From an uncultured Odoribacter sp. (lineage in GTDB: Bacteria; Bacteroidota; Bacteroidia; Bacteroidales; Marinifilaceae): 64,000 bases of DNA. The translations under genes were made by a program, and so were the position numbers. The stretch's first letter is position 1, and each line of letters starts with the position of its first letter. This document shows positions 17,561 to 25,542 of this stretch, in pieces. The stretch lies in NCBI GenBank assembly GCA_910578105.1, contig CAJTPD010000005.1, positions 1 through 64,000 on the forward strand. Reading direction: 5' to 3'. The notes under the pieces are model-generated. The model worked only from the letters and a program-made list of their open reading frames with translations. It ran no database searches and had not been told where the DNA came from.

Positions 17561-18469
17561 ATGAAATCCGTATTATTTAAATTACTCTCCGGTTGGACAT
17601 TCCTCTCTCTCACCCAAATTTCTTTCGCAATAAATCCGCTTCAAAATCAGCTCGATACCCTTATCCGGAAATACAACGCCAAAATAGGAGTTGCCATCCG
17701 GTTTGATAACCAGGAAACAATCACAGTAAACGACCATATCCAGTATGCCATGCTAAGTACGTTTAAATTTCCCCTGGCACTGGCAGTACTGAACACTCTG
17801 GACAAAAACGGTTTACCTCTGAATACAGAAATCTACGTTACGGCATCAGACCTGCTCCCCGATACTTATAGTCCTCTAAGAGATGCCCGCCCGGAAGGAA
17901 ATTTTAAAATGGGCATCAATGAACTTTTGAAATATTCCGTATCACTCAGTGACAACAATGCCTGCGACATCCTTATCAAATATCTGGGTGGGCCGGCTGT
18001 CATCCAAAATTATCTGACAATTTCAGGAATCTCCGGCATAACTATTATAGCTACCGAAGAAATGATGCACCGGACTACAAATCCCTACCTGAACCAAGCA
18101 CATCCTTCTGCTGCTGTCAAGCTTCTGGAAAAATTCGTAAACAAAACCCTTTTATCAGCTCCTTATCAGGATTTTTTGGAAAAAATCATGCTTGAAACCA
18201 CCACCGGACCAGATAAGTTAAAAGGTTTGCTACCGTCTGCTACTCCTGTCGGACACAAAACCGGAAGTTCCGACCGCAACGCAGATGGACTAAAAGCAGC
18301 CGACAACGACATGGGATTCGTTTTGCTTCCCAACGGGAAGCACTTCACTATTGCTGTTTTCATAATGGACTCAATGGAAAACGATAAAACCAATGCATCC
18401 ATCATCGCCAAAATTGCAAAAGCCGCTTACGATTATTATAGTGACCCGAAGACAAAAAACCACGAATAA
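17561..18469 (+). CDS. Class A beta-lactamase (subclass A2 type)
   Basis: A 302-residue serine beta-lactamase of the CepA/CfxA-like group found in Bacteroidota. A signal peptide (residues 1-23) exports it. All active-site motifs are present: STFK (Ser66-Lys69 here, Ambler 70-73), SDN near 131 (Ambler 130-132), an omega-loop with 'EEMMHRTTN' and KTGSSDRN (Ambler 234 region). It hydrolyses beta-lactams, probably penicillins and cephalosporins; the spectrum cannot be read from sequence. It is a lone gene with its own promoter and no mobile-element signatures or base-composition break nearby, which suggests a resident chromosomal gene. It converges on mutY. Confidence 0.93.
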   Translation: MKSVLFKLLSGWTFLSLTQISFAINPLQNQLDTLIRKYNAKIGVAIRFDNQETITVNDHIQYAMLSTFKFPLALAVLNTLDKNGLPLNTEIYVTASDLLPDTYSPLRDARPEGNFKMGINELLKYSVSLSDNNACDILIKYLGGPAVIQNYLTISGISGITIIATEEMMHRTTNPYLNQAHPSAAVKLLEKFVNKTLLSAPYQDFLEKIMLETTTGPDKLKGLLPSATPVGHKTGSSDRNADGLKAADNDMGFVLLPNGKHFTIAVFIMDSMENDKTNASIIAKIAKAAYDYYSDPKTKNHE

Positions 18470-18518
18470 AAGCTCAGCCAATCATAGCACAAACTACAAT
18501 GAAATTGCCATAACAAAA

Positions 18519-19562
18519 TTATCTTTCTCTATACAATTCAATCAAACGGGAAACAGCATACTTTTCCAGTTCTCCATCCCTAACTTGCAAATAATCTTTC
18601 ATCCCCTCAGAAAAATTACTGATTTCCAGCTCATAGAAACTAGCATAAATAATCCGGTGGGAAAGTAAGTGCTTTGGCATTTTCATCATACGAAGTACGT
18701 GAATTTCATCCACCCCATCCATCCACCGGCTATAATCCCCGGTCCGCTCCAAATCTCCGAAATCCACAGCCTCATCCGTTTCAATTAAAGGATATTCATA
18801 AAGATTCTGCCAAATATCTTTAGCATTCCGACGCGCTAATAAATTTATCCCCTTACAATGAATATGGAAGTAATTGAAGTAACGAGGCTTCACTACTGTC
18901 TTTCCGGTTTTCACCGGAAAATCATCCGCCCTGCCGGAAGCAAAAGCAACACAACATTCCTGCAATGGACAATACAAGCACCCTGGCACCTTAGGAGTAC
19001 ATTGCACCGCTCCGAAATCCATAATAGCCTGGTTATAAAGATCCGGCCGTTCTTTATCCAACAGCAGCTGTGCCAATTCCGCAAATTCTTTTTTTCCTGC
19101 TGCACTATCTATTGGCGTATTTATACCAAATATCCGTCCCAATACCCGGTAAACATTCCCATCTACCACGGCATAAGGCAATCTCCAGGCAAACGAGCAA
19201 ATGGCAGATGCCGTATATTCACCAATTCCCTTTAAAGAAAGTACATCTTCATATTTCTGTGGAAACACACCGCCAAACCGGTCTCTGATTTCCTTTGCTG
19301 CAGCATGCAGATTACGGGCACGACTATAATACCCCAATCCCTGCCAATATCTCATCACTTCATCCTCAGAAGCCTCCGCCAAGGTCCGTACATCCGGAAA
19401 GCGGTCCATAAAACGATTAAAATATCCCAGACCCTGTACCACCCGGGTTTGTTGCAATATAACCTCTGAAATCCAAATCCGGTAAGGGTCTGTTGTCTCC
19501 CGCCAAGGCAATTGCCGTTTATTATCGGCATACCAATGCATTAAAATCTTCCCAATATCCAT
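18519..19562 (-). CDS. mutY: A/G-specific adenine DNA glycosylase
   Basis: Removes adenine mispaired with 8-oxoguanine in base-excision repair; 347 residues, normal length. The catalytic Glu lies in ISEVILQQTRV, the helix-hairpin-helix is 'LKGIGEYTASAICSFAW' with the following 'VVDGNVYRVLGR' Asp, and the 4Fe-4S cluster cysteines are in CTPKVPGCLYCPLQECC. A C-terminal NUDIX-like domain (about 230-345) recognises 8-oxoG. It lies 3 bp after the YbaK-type gene, in one transcription unit with it. Confidence 0.95.
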   Translation of the reverse strand: MDIGKILMHWYADNKRQLPWRETTDPYRIWISEVILQQTRVVQGLGYFNRFMDRFPDVRTLAEASEDEVMRYWQGLGYYSRARNLHAAAKEIRDRFGGVFPQKYEDVLSLKGIGEYTASAICSFAWRLPYAVVDGNVYRVLGRIFGINTPIDSAAGKKEFAELAQLLLDKERPDLYNQAIMDFGAVQCTPKVPGCLYCPLQECCVAFASGRADDFPVKTGKTVVKPRYFNYFHIHCKGINLLARRNAKDIWQNLYEYPLIETDEAVDFGDLERTGDYSRWMDGVDEIHVLRMMKMPKHLLSHRIIYASFYELEISNFSEGMKDYLQVRDGELEKYAVSRLIELYRER

Positions 19563-19565
19563 AAT

Positions 19566-20051
19566 TCACTGCAAAATCAACTCTGTCACCGTCGCCTTGA
19601 CATACTCAACCAATTCTCCCGGAGCTAATTTAATCTGCAACCCTCTTGTCCCTGCACTAATATAAATATAGTCAAAATCCATACAAGAAGCATGAATAAA
19701 AGTCGGAAACGACTTTTTCATGCCTATAGGCGAGCATCCGCCCCGGATATATCCCGTTGTCGGTAACAATTCTTTCATATGGAGCAATTCCGCGTTTTTA
19801 TTGCCGGAAACTTTCGCTGCCAATTTCAAATCCACTTCTGCATCTCCGGGAACAACACATACAAAAACTCCGTTTTTATCCCCACGCAACAACAGTGTTT
19901 TAAATACTTGCGCAATATTTTCCCCCAACTGCTCTGCAACATGTACTGCCGCCAGATTATTCTCATCTACTTCATAAGCCACCAGTTCATAATCGATTTT
20001 TGCCTTATCCAGCAAACGTGCAACATTGGTTTTACCGACTTTTACCGCCAT
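19566..20051 (-). CDS. ybaK: YbaK/EbsC-type Cys-tRNA(Pro) deacylase
   Basis: A 161-residue trans-editing enzyme that hydrolyses mischarged Cys-tRNA(Pro). The fold is shown by 'TNVARLLDKAKIDYELVAYEVDENN', 'VFKTLLLRGDKNGVFVCVVPGDAEVDLKLAAKVSGNKNAELL' with the catalytic lysine region, and 'TGYIRGGCSPIGMKKSFPTFI', all typical of YbaK. No signal peptide. First gene of a two-gene operon with mutY; a minus-strand -7 element TATATTTG is at 20078-20071. Confidence 0.93.
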   Translation of the reverse strand: MAVKVGKTNVARLLDKAKIDYELVAYEVDENNLAAVHVAEQLGENIAQVFKTLLLRGDKNGVFVCVVPGDAEVDLKLAAKVSGNKNAELLHMKELLPTTGYIRGGCSPIGMKKSFPTFIHASCMDFDYIYISAGTRGLQIKLAPGELVEYVKATVTELILQ

Positions 20052-20070
20052 TCTCTTTTTTTATACCCGG

Positions 20071-20078
20071 CAAATATA
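20071..20078 (-). promoter_or_regulatory. -7 element for ybaK-mutY
   Basis: Minus-strand TATATTTG matches TAnnTTTG, 19 bp before the ybaK start codon. Confidence 0.5.
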
Positions 20079-20233
20079 ACACATATTTCCATGCATACCC
20101 TACAAAAAAAACATCACCCTATGACTTTATAACTTTGCTAAAATAGTCCTTGCTTATTCCCCCTTACCTCTTAAAAGAAAAACAGGCAACTTTGTTCTTT
20201 TATTACACAAAAGATTAACTTTATAAATTTTTC

Positions 20234-20264
20234 TTTGCATTCGCCCGAAATATCACTATTTTTG
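20234..20264 (+). promoter_or_regulatory. Promoter of the acidic-protein/protease unit
   Basis: TTTG (20234-20237), a 19-bp spacer and TATTTTTG (20257-20264) give a full Bacteroides promoter, with a leader of about 70 nt to the ATG at 20342. A complete -33/-7 pair is rare among the protein genes of this window and suggests strong constitutive expression. Confidence 0.75.
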
Positions 20265-20341
20265 TAAAAGTGGTAAAAACAATTTGTAACCGAATATGGT
20301 ATGTAAAGTGCTGAAAATCTGATAAAATATTACATAATATT

Positions 20342-21700
20342 ATGAAACAAAATTTAACTTTTATTCCTCCTGTGATTGCGTCTACGGAGAGTAAACTGAA
20401 TACAGAAGCTTTCGACACCAGTGTAGAGGCTTTTGAAAACCAGGAATACTTAAAATCTTTCTATTCCTTGCTCGATTACATAAACGGGGAATTCCGAACC
20501 AAATATGGAAACGTACAAGGCAATGAATTTCACATTCCACATGGTTCGATAGTAGTGAATATCAAACTGGACAATGAAAAGCTATCCATCACAGCTCCTT
20601 TTGTCTCACTTCCGGAAAAAGGACGTATTCCATTGCTCCGTCAAGTAGCCGGTCTGAACTTCAATGCTATGGATTTATCAAGGATTTATTTGAAAAATAA
20701 TCAACTGACTTTTGAATATACCTGTCCTATACAACTAATCAATCCATACAAAATCTATTATATCCTGGAAGAAATCTGTCGTACGGGCGACAAATACGAC
20801 GACGAATTTGAAACAAAATTCGATGCACAACGAATCTACGAACCTAAAATTACACCTTATTCTGCCGCCGACATCAACCGGATTTATAAAGCTTTGCAAA
20901 TTTGCTGCAAAGAATGCTTGGAGGCGATAAAATATTTTGAACCATCCCGTAAATATGGTTATATCTGGAACATCATTGACACAACAATGATGAAATTCAT
21001 GTACTTCGCACAACCACAGGGACAATTACTCAATGATATGCAAAAGGCAATATGTGCAATGGACCGGGAAGACCTTCCTTTGCCTGAAATTGTAGCCCAC
21101 GGGAAAGCAGTTATCGAAAAATTGCAGCAAATGTCTAAAGAAGAATTGGCTGAAAATCTCTATTATGTAGAAACCTTTATTCCAGCCAAACGCCGTTCTA
21201 ACCTGCAAAACATCCAGGAAAACTTTGAAGATAGTTATAAAAAAATATCCCATTACATGGAATCAGAGGATTATATGACAGCCTGTATCATGATGCTCTA
21301 CAAATTCTATGAAATGTATTATTACAATAACCTCCAGGAAGATGTAAACAAAGTGGCAGCAGATGCTCTGCAAAAAAGTTCTGCCCAACCCTGGGAAAAA
21401 GCAGCTCCTATACTATATGCAGCTATGGAAGCTATTATGGAAGACGAACTGGATGAATATGATTCAGATGAGGAAGACGATGAAGAGGACGATGAAGAAG
21501 AAGAAAGCAATGGTGCCGATATGAATCAATACATGCAAAATATACAGGCAATGCAACAACAAATGATGCAGGGCAAGGGCATGCAAGACTATCTCCAACA
21601 AGTACAGATTCTGCAACAACAAATGTTAAGCGGACAAATAAGTGTAGAAGAATATACCGCAAAAGTACAAAAACTGGTTGCTAAAAATTTTGGGAATTAA
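20342..21700 (+). CDS. Uncharacterised acidic protein, YbjN-like N-terminus and SHOCT-like C-terminus
   Basis: A 452-residue protein with no signal peptide. Residues about 25-150 resemble the YbjN/type III chaperone-like fold: 'PLLRQVAGLNFNAMDLSRIYLKNNQLTFEYTCP' then a helix. A helical middle (170-365) follows, then a run of Asp/Glu at 367-389, a Gln/Met-rich coil (395-430) and 'LSGQISVEEYTAKVQKLV', which looks like a SHOCT oligomerisation motif. It lies 24 bp before the trypsin-like protease, whose own C-terminus has a similar YbjN-like pattern, so the two products may interact. It has a full -33/-7 promoter. Domain assignments are by eye; the function is unknown. Confidence 0.8.
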   Translation: MKQNLTFIPPVIASTESKLNTEAFDTSVEAFENQEYLKSFYSLLDYINGEFRTKYGNVQGNEFHIPHGSIVVNIKLDNEKLSITAPFVSLPEKGRIPLLRQVAGLNFNAMDLSRIYLKNNQLTFEYTCPIQLINPYKIYYILEEICRTGDKYDDEFETKFDAQRIYEPKITPYSAADINRIYKALQICCKECLEAIKYFEPSRKYGYIWNIIDTTMMKFMYFAQPQGQLLNDMQKAICAMDREDLPLPEIVAHGKAVIEKLQQMSKEELAENLYYVETFIPAKRRSNLQNIQENFEDSYKKISHYMESEDYMTACIMMLYKFYEMYYYNNLQEDVNKVAADALQKSSAQPWEKAAPILYAAMEAIMEDELDEYDSDEEDDEEDDEEEESNGADMNQYMQNIQAMQQQMMQGKGMQDYLQQVQILQQQMLSGQISVEEYTAKVQKLVAKNFGN

Positions 21701-21724
21701 AACTTATAAATCAAAAATTTTATC

Positions 21725-22807
21725 ATGAATCAAAATATATTCCAAACCGTATATAAAATCAATCATGCCGGAGGATCAGGCAGTTGCTTTTACCTGAAAA
21801 AATACGACCTGTTTGTAACAAACTACCATGTGGTTGAAGGTTTCCGGCAAGTTGCACTCGAAGACAACAATAAAAATCGTTACCTGGCCCAGGTCATCCT
21901 TGTTAACCCCAGCCTCGACATAGCCTTGTTGACGGCAGAGGGTGATTTTTCTGCTTTACCGGAAATCACACTGGCAGGAACAGAAGTCTGTCTGGGACAA
22001 AAAATCAACGTAGCCGGATATCCTTTTGGTATGCCATTCACAGCTACAGAAGGAACTATATCCTCTCCCCGGCAACTAATCGGCGATAATTATTATATCC
22101 AGACAGATGCTGCAGTAAATCCAGGCAATAGCGGTGGCCCTATGTTCAATCAGGAAGGTGAGGTTGTTGCCATCACAACCAGTAAACTGAATAATGCTGA
22201 TAACATGGGTTTTGGTATCCCCGTTGCTTCATTGTGTACTTTACTGGAACAAACCGGAAAACTCAACCGGAATGTCTTCAACATTCAATGCAATAGTTGT
22301 GAAGAATTTATATCTGACGAAGATGAATATTGCCCTTGCTGCGGTGAAAAATTACCCGAAAATATTTTCCAGCAAAGAGGTTTAACAGAACTGGCAGCCT
22401 TTTGTGAAAAAGCCATTGAAAACATGGGAATTAATCCGGTAGTGGCACGGATGGGGTACGAAAGCTGGGTATTTCACAAAGGAAGTTCAGAAATCCGCAT
22501 GTTTGTTTTTCAGCGTTCCTATCTATTTTGTACTTCTCCGCTGAATATCCTGCCCAAGAAAAACCTTGAACCGGTATTGACATACCTGCTGAGTGCAGAA
22601 AATCTCTATCCTTATCAGTTAGGACTGGATGGCAATCAGATTTATCTTTCTTACCGCATTCACATCTCAGACATTTTCTCTGAATTTGCAGACGAAATCC
22701 AGAACAACATTACTAATATGGCTTTCAAAGCAGATGAAATGGACAACTACCTGGCTGAAAATTTCGGTTGCGAATTCTCCGAATATGCCAAAAAAGATGC
22801 TATCTGA
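21725..22807 (+). CDS. Trypsin-like (S1C) protease without signal peptide, with zinc ribbon and YbjN-like tail
   Basis: A 360-residue protein. Residues 12-180 form an HtrA/S1C-type protease with the full triad: His35 (NYHVVEG), Asp65 (LDIALL), Ser136 (NPGNSGGP). No PDZ domain follows; instead there is a zinc ribbon, Cys189/Cys192 and Cys203/Cys206 (CNSC, CPCC), and a 145-residue C-terminal domain with a YbjN-like pattern (PLNILPKKNLEPVLTYLLSA, then NQIYLSYRIHIS and an ADE helix). HtrA proteases are normally periplasmic, but this one starts at once with the protease fold and has no signal peptide or membrane segment, so it is probably cytosolic. Co-transcribed with the preceding gene. Substrate unknown. 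Confidence 0.86.
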   Translation: MNQNIFQTVYKINHAGGSGSCFYLKKYDLFVTNYHVVEGFRQVALEDNNKNRYLAQVILVNPSLDIALLTAEGDFSALPEITLAGTEVCLGQKINVAGYPFGMPFTATEGTISSPRQLIGDNYYIQTDAAVNPGNSGGPMFNQEGEVVAITTSKLNNADNMGFGIPVASLCTLLEQTGKLNRNVFNIQCNSCEEFISDEDEYCPCCGEKLPENIFQQRGLTELAAFCEKAIENMGINPVVARMGYESWVFHKGSSEIRMFVFQRSYLFCTSPLNILPKKNLEPVLTYLLSAENLYPYQLGLDGNQIYLSYRIHISDIFSEFADEIQNNITNMAFKADEMDNYLAENFGCEFSEYAKKDAI

Positions 22808-22829
22808 AAATTAGTTTATAATGTTTAAA

Positions 22830-22880
22830 TACGATTAACCCACTCCTTGCTTAAAGGAAAAATGGGTTAATCGTAAATTT
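22830..22880 (+). terminator. Terminator after the trypsin-like protease gene
   Basis: A perfect 13-bp stem, TACGATTAACCCA (22830-22842) with TGGGTTAATCGTA (22863-22875), is followed by AATTTT, 22 bp after the stop codon. Confidence 0.8.
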
Positions 22881-22984
22881 TCCACTCCGGATTCCCGCCC
22901 AGCCACAAAAATTCAGACACCAACTTTTATGAGAATCCACACAAAAGAGGTACTGCCCATACTTTCACAAAATAAAAAAGAGGT

Positions 22985-23145
22985 AAAAAAATAGGCGGAC
23001 CGCCTGTCCCGTTGCATTTCACTCAAGAGCAGTGTGCGCATTAACGCATCACACGGGGGTGCGAAACCGCCATATCATGAATGATGGGCACCGGAAATGC
23101 CCATCAAATTGTGGCAAATTTCTCTGCTCCTGAAATATGAAATGC
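22985..23145 (-). ncRNA. Structured small RNA, possibly 6S (SsrS)
   Basis: About 160 nt on the minus strand, with no ORF. Its ends pair: TGCATTTCA (23146-23138) with TGAAATGCA (23021-23013); next AGGAGCAG (23131-23124) with CTGCTCTT (23032-23025). Inside are a 9-bp hairpin (23082-23106, loop TTTCCGG) and a hairpin at 23054-23032. A GC-rich hairpin (AGGCG/CGCCT, 23005-22993) and seven T (22991-22985) end it. A full tRNA-like promoter precedes it. The rod-like shape with closing stem, open central region and length suggests 6S RNA, the RNA polymerase regulator, but this identity is inferred. It lacks the SRP domain IV, RNase P and tmRNA signatures. Confidence 0.75.
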
Positions 23146-23149
23146 ACAG

Positions 23150-23180
23150 CAAATATAACCATTTATGACAAAATATCAAA
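23150..23180 (-). promoter_or_regulatory. Promoter of the small RNA
   Basis: Minus-strand TTTG (23180-23177), a 19-bp spacer and TATATTTG (23157-23150) form a full consensus promoter. Initiation about 5 nt downstream would begin exactly at the closing stem of the RNA. Confidence 0.85.
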
Positions 23181-23287
23181 ACAAATCATAAATAAATTTC
23201 CGGGAATACATACACTATCAGTATTATAAATCACAGAAGACTGCAACAAAAAAACAAAAATTATCCCTCTATTTGGGAGAGGAAGCA

Positions 23288-23295
23288 TATCTTTG
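23288..23295 (+). promoter_or_regulatory. -7 element for the chromate transporter genes
   Basis: TATCTTTG matches TAnnTTTG, 22 bp before the start codon at 23318. Confidence 0.6.
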
Positions 23296-23317
23296 CAAAA
23301 TAAATCGGTAAAATAAA

Positions 23318-23866
23318 ATGTATTGGACTCTTTTTCTTACTTTTGTAAAAATCGGGATGTTTACTATCGGAGGAGGATATGCCATGATTCCGCTGATTGA
23401 ACGTGAAGTAATCAACAGAGGTTGGTTGGATAAACAGGATTTTATGGACTTGTTTGCGGTTACTCAATCCATACCGGGAATATTTGCTGTCAATATCTCT
23501 ATTTTCGTAGGCTATAAACTAAAAAAAATATCCGGAAGCATTGTCTGTGCTCTGGGTACTATTTTACCTTCTTTCATCATTATTCTGGCAATAGCTCTCT
23601 TTTTCAACCATTTTCAGGATAATATCTGGGTCGTTAAAATATTCAACGGAATACGTCCGGCTGTAGTAGCCTTGATTCTTGTCCCCTGTATTACCGCAGC
23701 CCGTTCTATGCACCTGAAATGGATACAATTGATATGTCCGGCCATAGGAGCTGTATTAATCTGGAAATGCGGAGTGTCCCCAGCTTACATTGTATTGGCC
23801 GGCATTGCAGGGGGATTGATTTATTCATTTTGGATAAAAGGAAAGATAAAAAATAAAAGTTTATAA
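23318..23866 (+). CDS. Chromate transporter, single CHR domain (first half)
   Basis: A 182-residue membrane protein of the CHR family. It has the family signature 'FTFVKIGMFTIGGGYAMIPLIEREV'-like start (seen as FVKIGMFTIGGGYAMIPL), 'TQSIPGIFAVNISIFVGYKLKK' and 'GIRPAVVALILVPC', with five to six hydrophobic segments. Full-length ChrA proteins carry two such domains in one chain; here each is a separate gene, and the partner follows 43 bp downstream. Paired short CHR proteins are thought to work together. They are linked to chromate efflux in some bacteria, but in gut anaerobes the true anion may differ. Confidence 0.9.
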   Translation: MYWTLFLTFVKIGMFTIGGGYAMIPLIEREVINRGWLDKQDFMDLFAVTQSIPGIFAVNISIFVGYKLKKISGSIVCALGTILPSFIIILAIALFFNHFQDNIWVVKIFNGIRPAVVALILVPCITAARSMHLKWIQLICPAIGAVLIWKCGVSPAYIVLAGIAGGLIYSFWIKGKIKNKSL

Positions 23867-23909
23867 AAATCATCCATTCCTGAAAAATAATTTTTGTAAC
23901 TAAGAAATT

Positions 23910-24434
23910 ATGATTTACTGGCAATTACTCGGAGTTTATCTGAAAATCGGAATCTTTGGATTTGGCGGAGGATATGCTATGCTTTCCCTGATTCAACATG
24001 AAGTGGTGGAAAAATACCATTGGCTGACTTTGCAGGAATTTACTGACGTCGTCGCTATTTCACAGATGACTCCCGGTCCTATAGGAATCAATAGTGCTAC
24101 TTATATCGGTTATACTGCCACCGGAAGTGTATGGGGCTCTGTCATTGCTACCTTCGCCGTGTGTTTCCCGCCTTTCCTGCTGGTAATACTGATTTCTTAC
24201 TTTTTCAACAGGTTTAAAAATAACAAATATGTGGAAGCAGCTTTTACAGGTTTGCGTCCTATGACTGTCGGACTAATCGGAGCAGCCTCCCTGATGCTGA
24301 TGAACAAAGAAAATTTCATCGATTGGAAAAGTATCCTGATTTTTGCAGCAGCTTTCCTGTTCACCTGGAAATATAAAATACACCCAATCTTAATGATTTG
24401 CATTGCAGGTATAGCCGGACTAATCATCTATTAA
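23910..24434 (+). CDS. Chromate transporter, single CHR domain (second half)
   Basis: A 174-residue CHR-family membrane protein, paralogous to the previous gene: 'YLKIGIFGFGGGYAMLSLIQHEV', 'VAISQMTPGPIGINSATYIGYTATG' and 'GLRPMTVGLIGAASLML'. The two probably form a heteromeric transporter. The second member has the TPGP motif where the first has 'SIPG', a typical difference between the N- and C-terminal CHR domains. Confidence 0.9.
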   Translation: MIYWQLLGVYLKIGIFGFGGGYAMLSLIQHEVVEKYHWLTLQEFTDVVAISQMTPGPIGINSATYIGYTATGSVWGSVIATFAVCFPPFLLVILISYFFNRFKNNKYVEAAFTGLRPMTVGLIGAASLMLMNKENFIDWKSILIFAAAFLFTWKYKIHPILMICIAGIAGLIIY

Positions 24435-24476
24435 TCAACAAACAGATATTCCGTATTTTCAATTGGATTATTTCAT

Positions 24477-24484
24477 TATCTTTG
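24477..24484 (+). promoter_or_regulatory. -7 element for the threonine aldolase gene
   Basis: TATCTTTG matches TAnnTTTG, 31 bp before the ATG at 24516. Confidence 0.6.
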
Positions 24485-24515
24485 AAACGAATTTTTACTT
24501 TTTAGAATATATTTC

Positions 24516-25541
24516 ATGATACGAGGTTTCGGAAGTGACAATTTTTCCGGTGTATTGCCGGAAGTGTTCAAAGCCCTGGAAGAAGTAAATTACGGGCATC
24601 AGCATTCTTATGGCGAAGATATTTATTCAAAGAAAGCAGTTGCCGATTTTAAAGCCATTTTCGGACAAAATATTGAAGTATTTTTTGTTTATAATGGTAC
24701 AGGAGCCAACATTTTAAGTTTATCTTCCTTTACTCGTCCGCATCAAGCCATTATTTGTGCTGAAACAGCTCATATCAATGTGGACGAATGCGGAGCTATA
24801 GAAAAACAAAGCGGCAGTAAATTACTGACTGTCCCGACTTTTGACGGCAAATTAAATATAGGTCTCATCCAGAATCACATGCACGGTTTCGGAGATCAAC
24901 ACCATGCACAACCTAAAATGATTTCCCTGACCCAATGCACGGAACTAGGGACTGTATACACACCGGAAGAACTAAAAGAAATTTGCGATTTTGCACATGC
25001 CCGCAATATGTATGTTCACATGGACGGGGCACGTCTTTCCAATGCTATTGCTTATTTAAACTGCGACCCCAAGGCTATCACTTCGGACATTGGTATCGAT
25101 GTACTGAGCTTTGGAGGAACTAAAAACGGAATGTTGTTCGGAGAAGCAGTAATCTTCTTCAATACCAGCGTAAAAGACGAAATTCCCTACATTCGGAAAC
25201 AATTGATGCAACTACATTCTAAAACCCGATTTATTGCTGCACAATTTTCAGCCATATTAAAAGACGGTCTATGGTTGAAAACAGCCGGACATGCCAATCG
25301 TATGGCTCAGCAACTTGCCTCTGAAGCCGCTAAAATACCAGGTATCCGGATTACTCAAGCCGTTCAGGGAAATGAAATTTTTGTCATCATTCCCCGGGAA
25401 AAAATTGAATTGCTCCAAAAAGAATGTTTCTTTTATGTCTGGGACAATAATGCCTCCGAGGTACGCTGGGTATGCTCTTTCGATACGACAGAAAATGATG
25501 TCATTGAATTTGTTAACCTGCTCAGAAAAGAAATCTGCTGA
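24516..25541 (+). CDS. ltaE: Threonine aldolase-like PLP enzyme
   Basis: A 341-residue fold-type I PLP enzyme of the beta-eliminating lyase group, most like low-specificity L-threonine aldolase, which cleaves threonine to glycine and acetaldehyde. Seen: 'GFGSDNFSGVLPEVFKALEEVN', 'YNGTGANILSLSSF' (phosphate loop), 'HINVDECGAIE', 'YVHMDGARLSNAI' (PLP-pyridine Asp) and FGGTKNGML with the Schiff-base lysine. The length matches the family. Its stop codon is one base before the mnmD start, so the two are co-transcribed; the metabolic link is unclear. Confidence 0.88.
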   Translation: MIRGFGSDNFSGVLPEVFKALEEVNYGHQHSYGEDIYSKKAVADFKAIFGQNIEVFFVYNGTGANILSLSSFTRPHQAIICAETAHINVDECGAIEKQSGSKLLTVPTFDGKLNIGLIQNHMHGFGDQHHAQPKMISLTQCTELGTVYTPEELKEICDFAHARNMYVHMDGARLSNAIAYLNCDPKAITSDIGIDVLSFGGTKNGMLFGEAVIFFNTSVKDEIPYIRKQLMQLHSKTRFIAAQFSAILKDGLWLKTAGHANRMAQQLASEAAKIPGIRITQAVQGNEIFVIIPREKIELLQKECFFYVWDNNASEVRWVCSFDTTENDVIEFVNLLRKEIC

Positions 25542-25542
25542 T

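Noticed and set aside
22830..22880. Hairpin considered as a riboswitch or operator
   Set aside because: It follows a stop codon at once and ends in T residues, so a terminator explains it.
22985..23145. SRP RNA, RNase P RNA or tmRNA as identity of the small RNA
   Set aside because: No SRP domain IV (GGAA tetraloop with the GGAAGGAAGCAGCC-type region), no RNase P core motif GAGGAAAGTCC, no tRNA-like ends with a tag frame.
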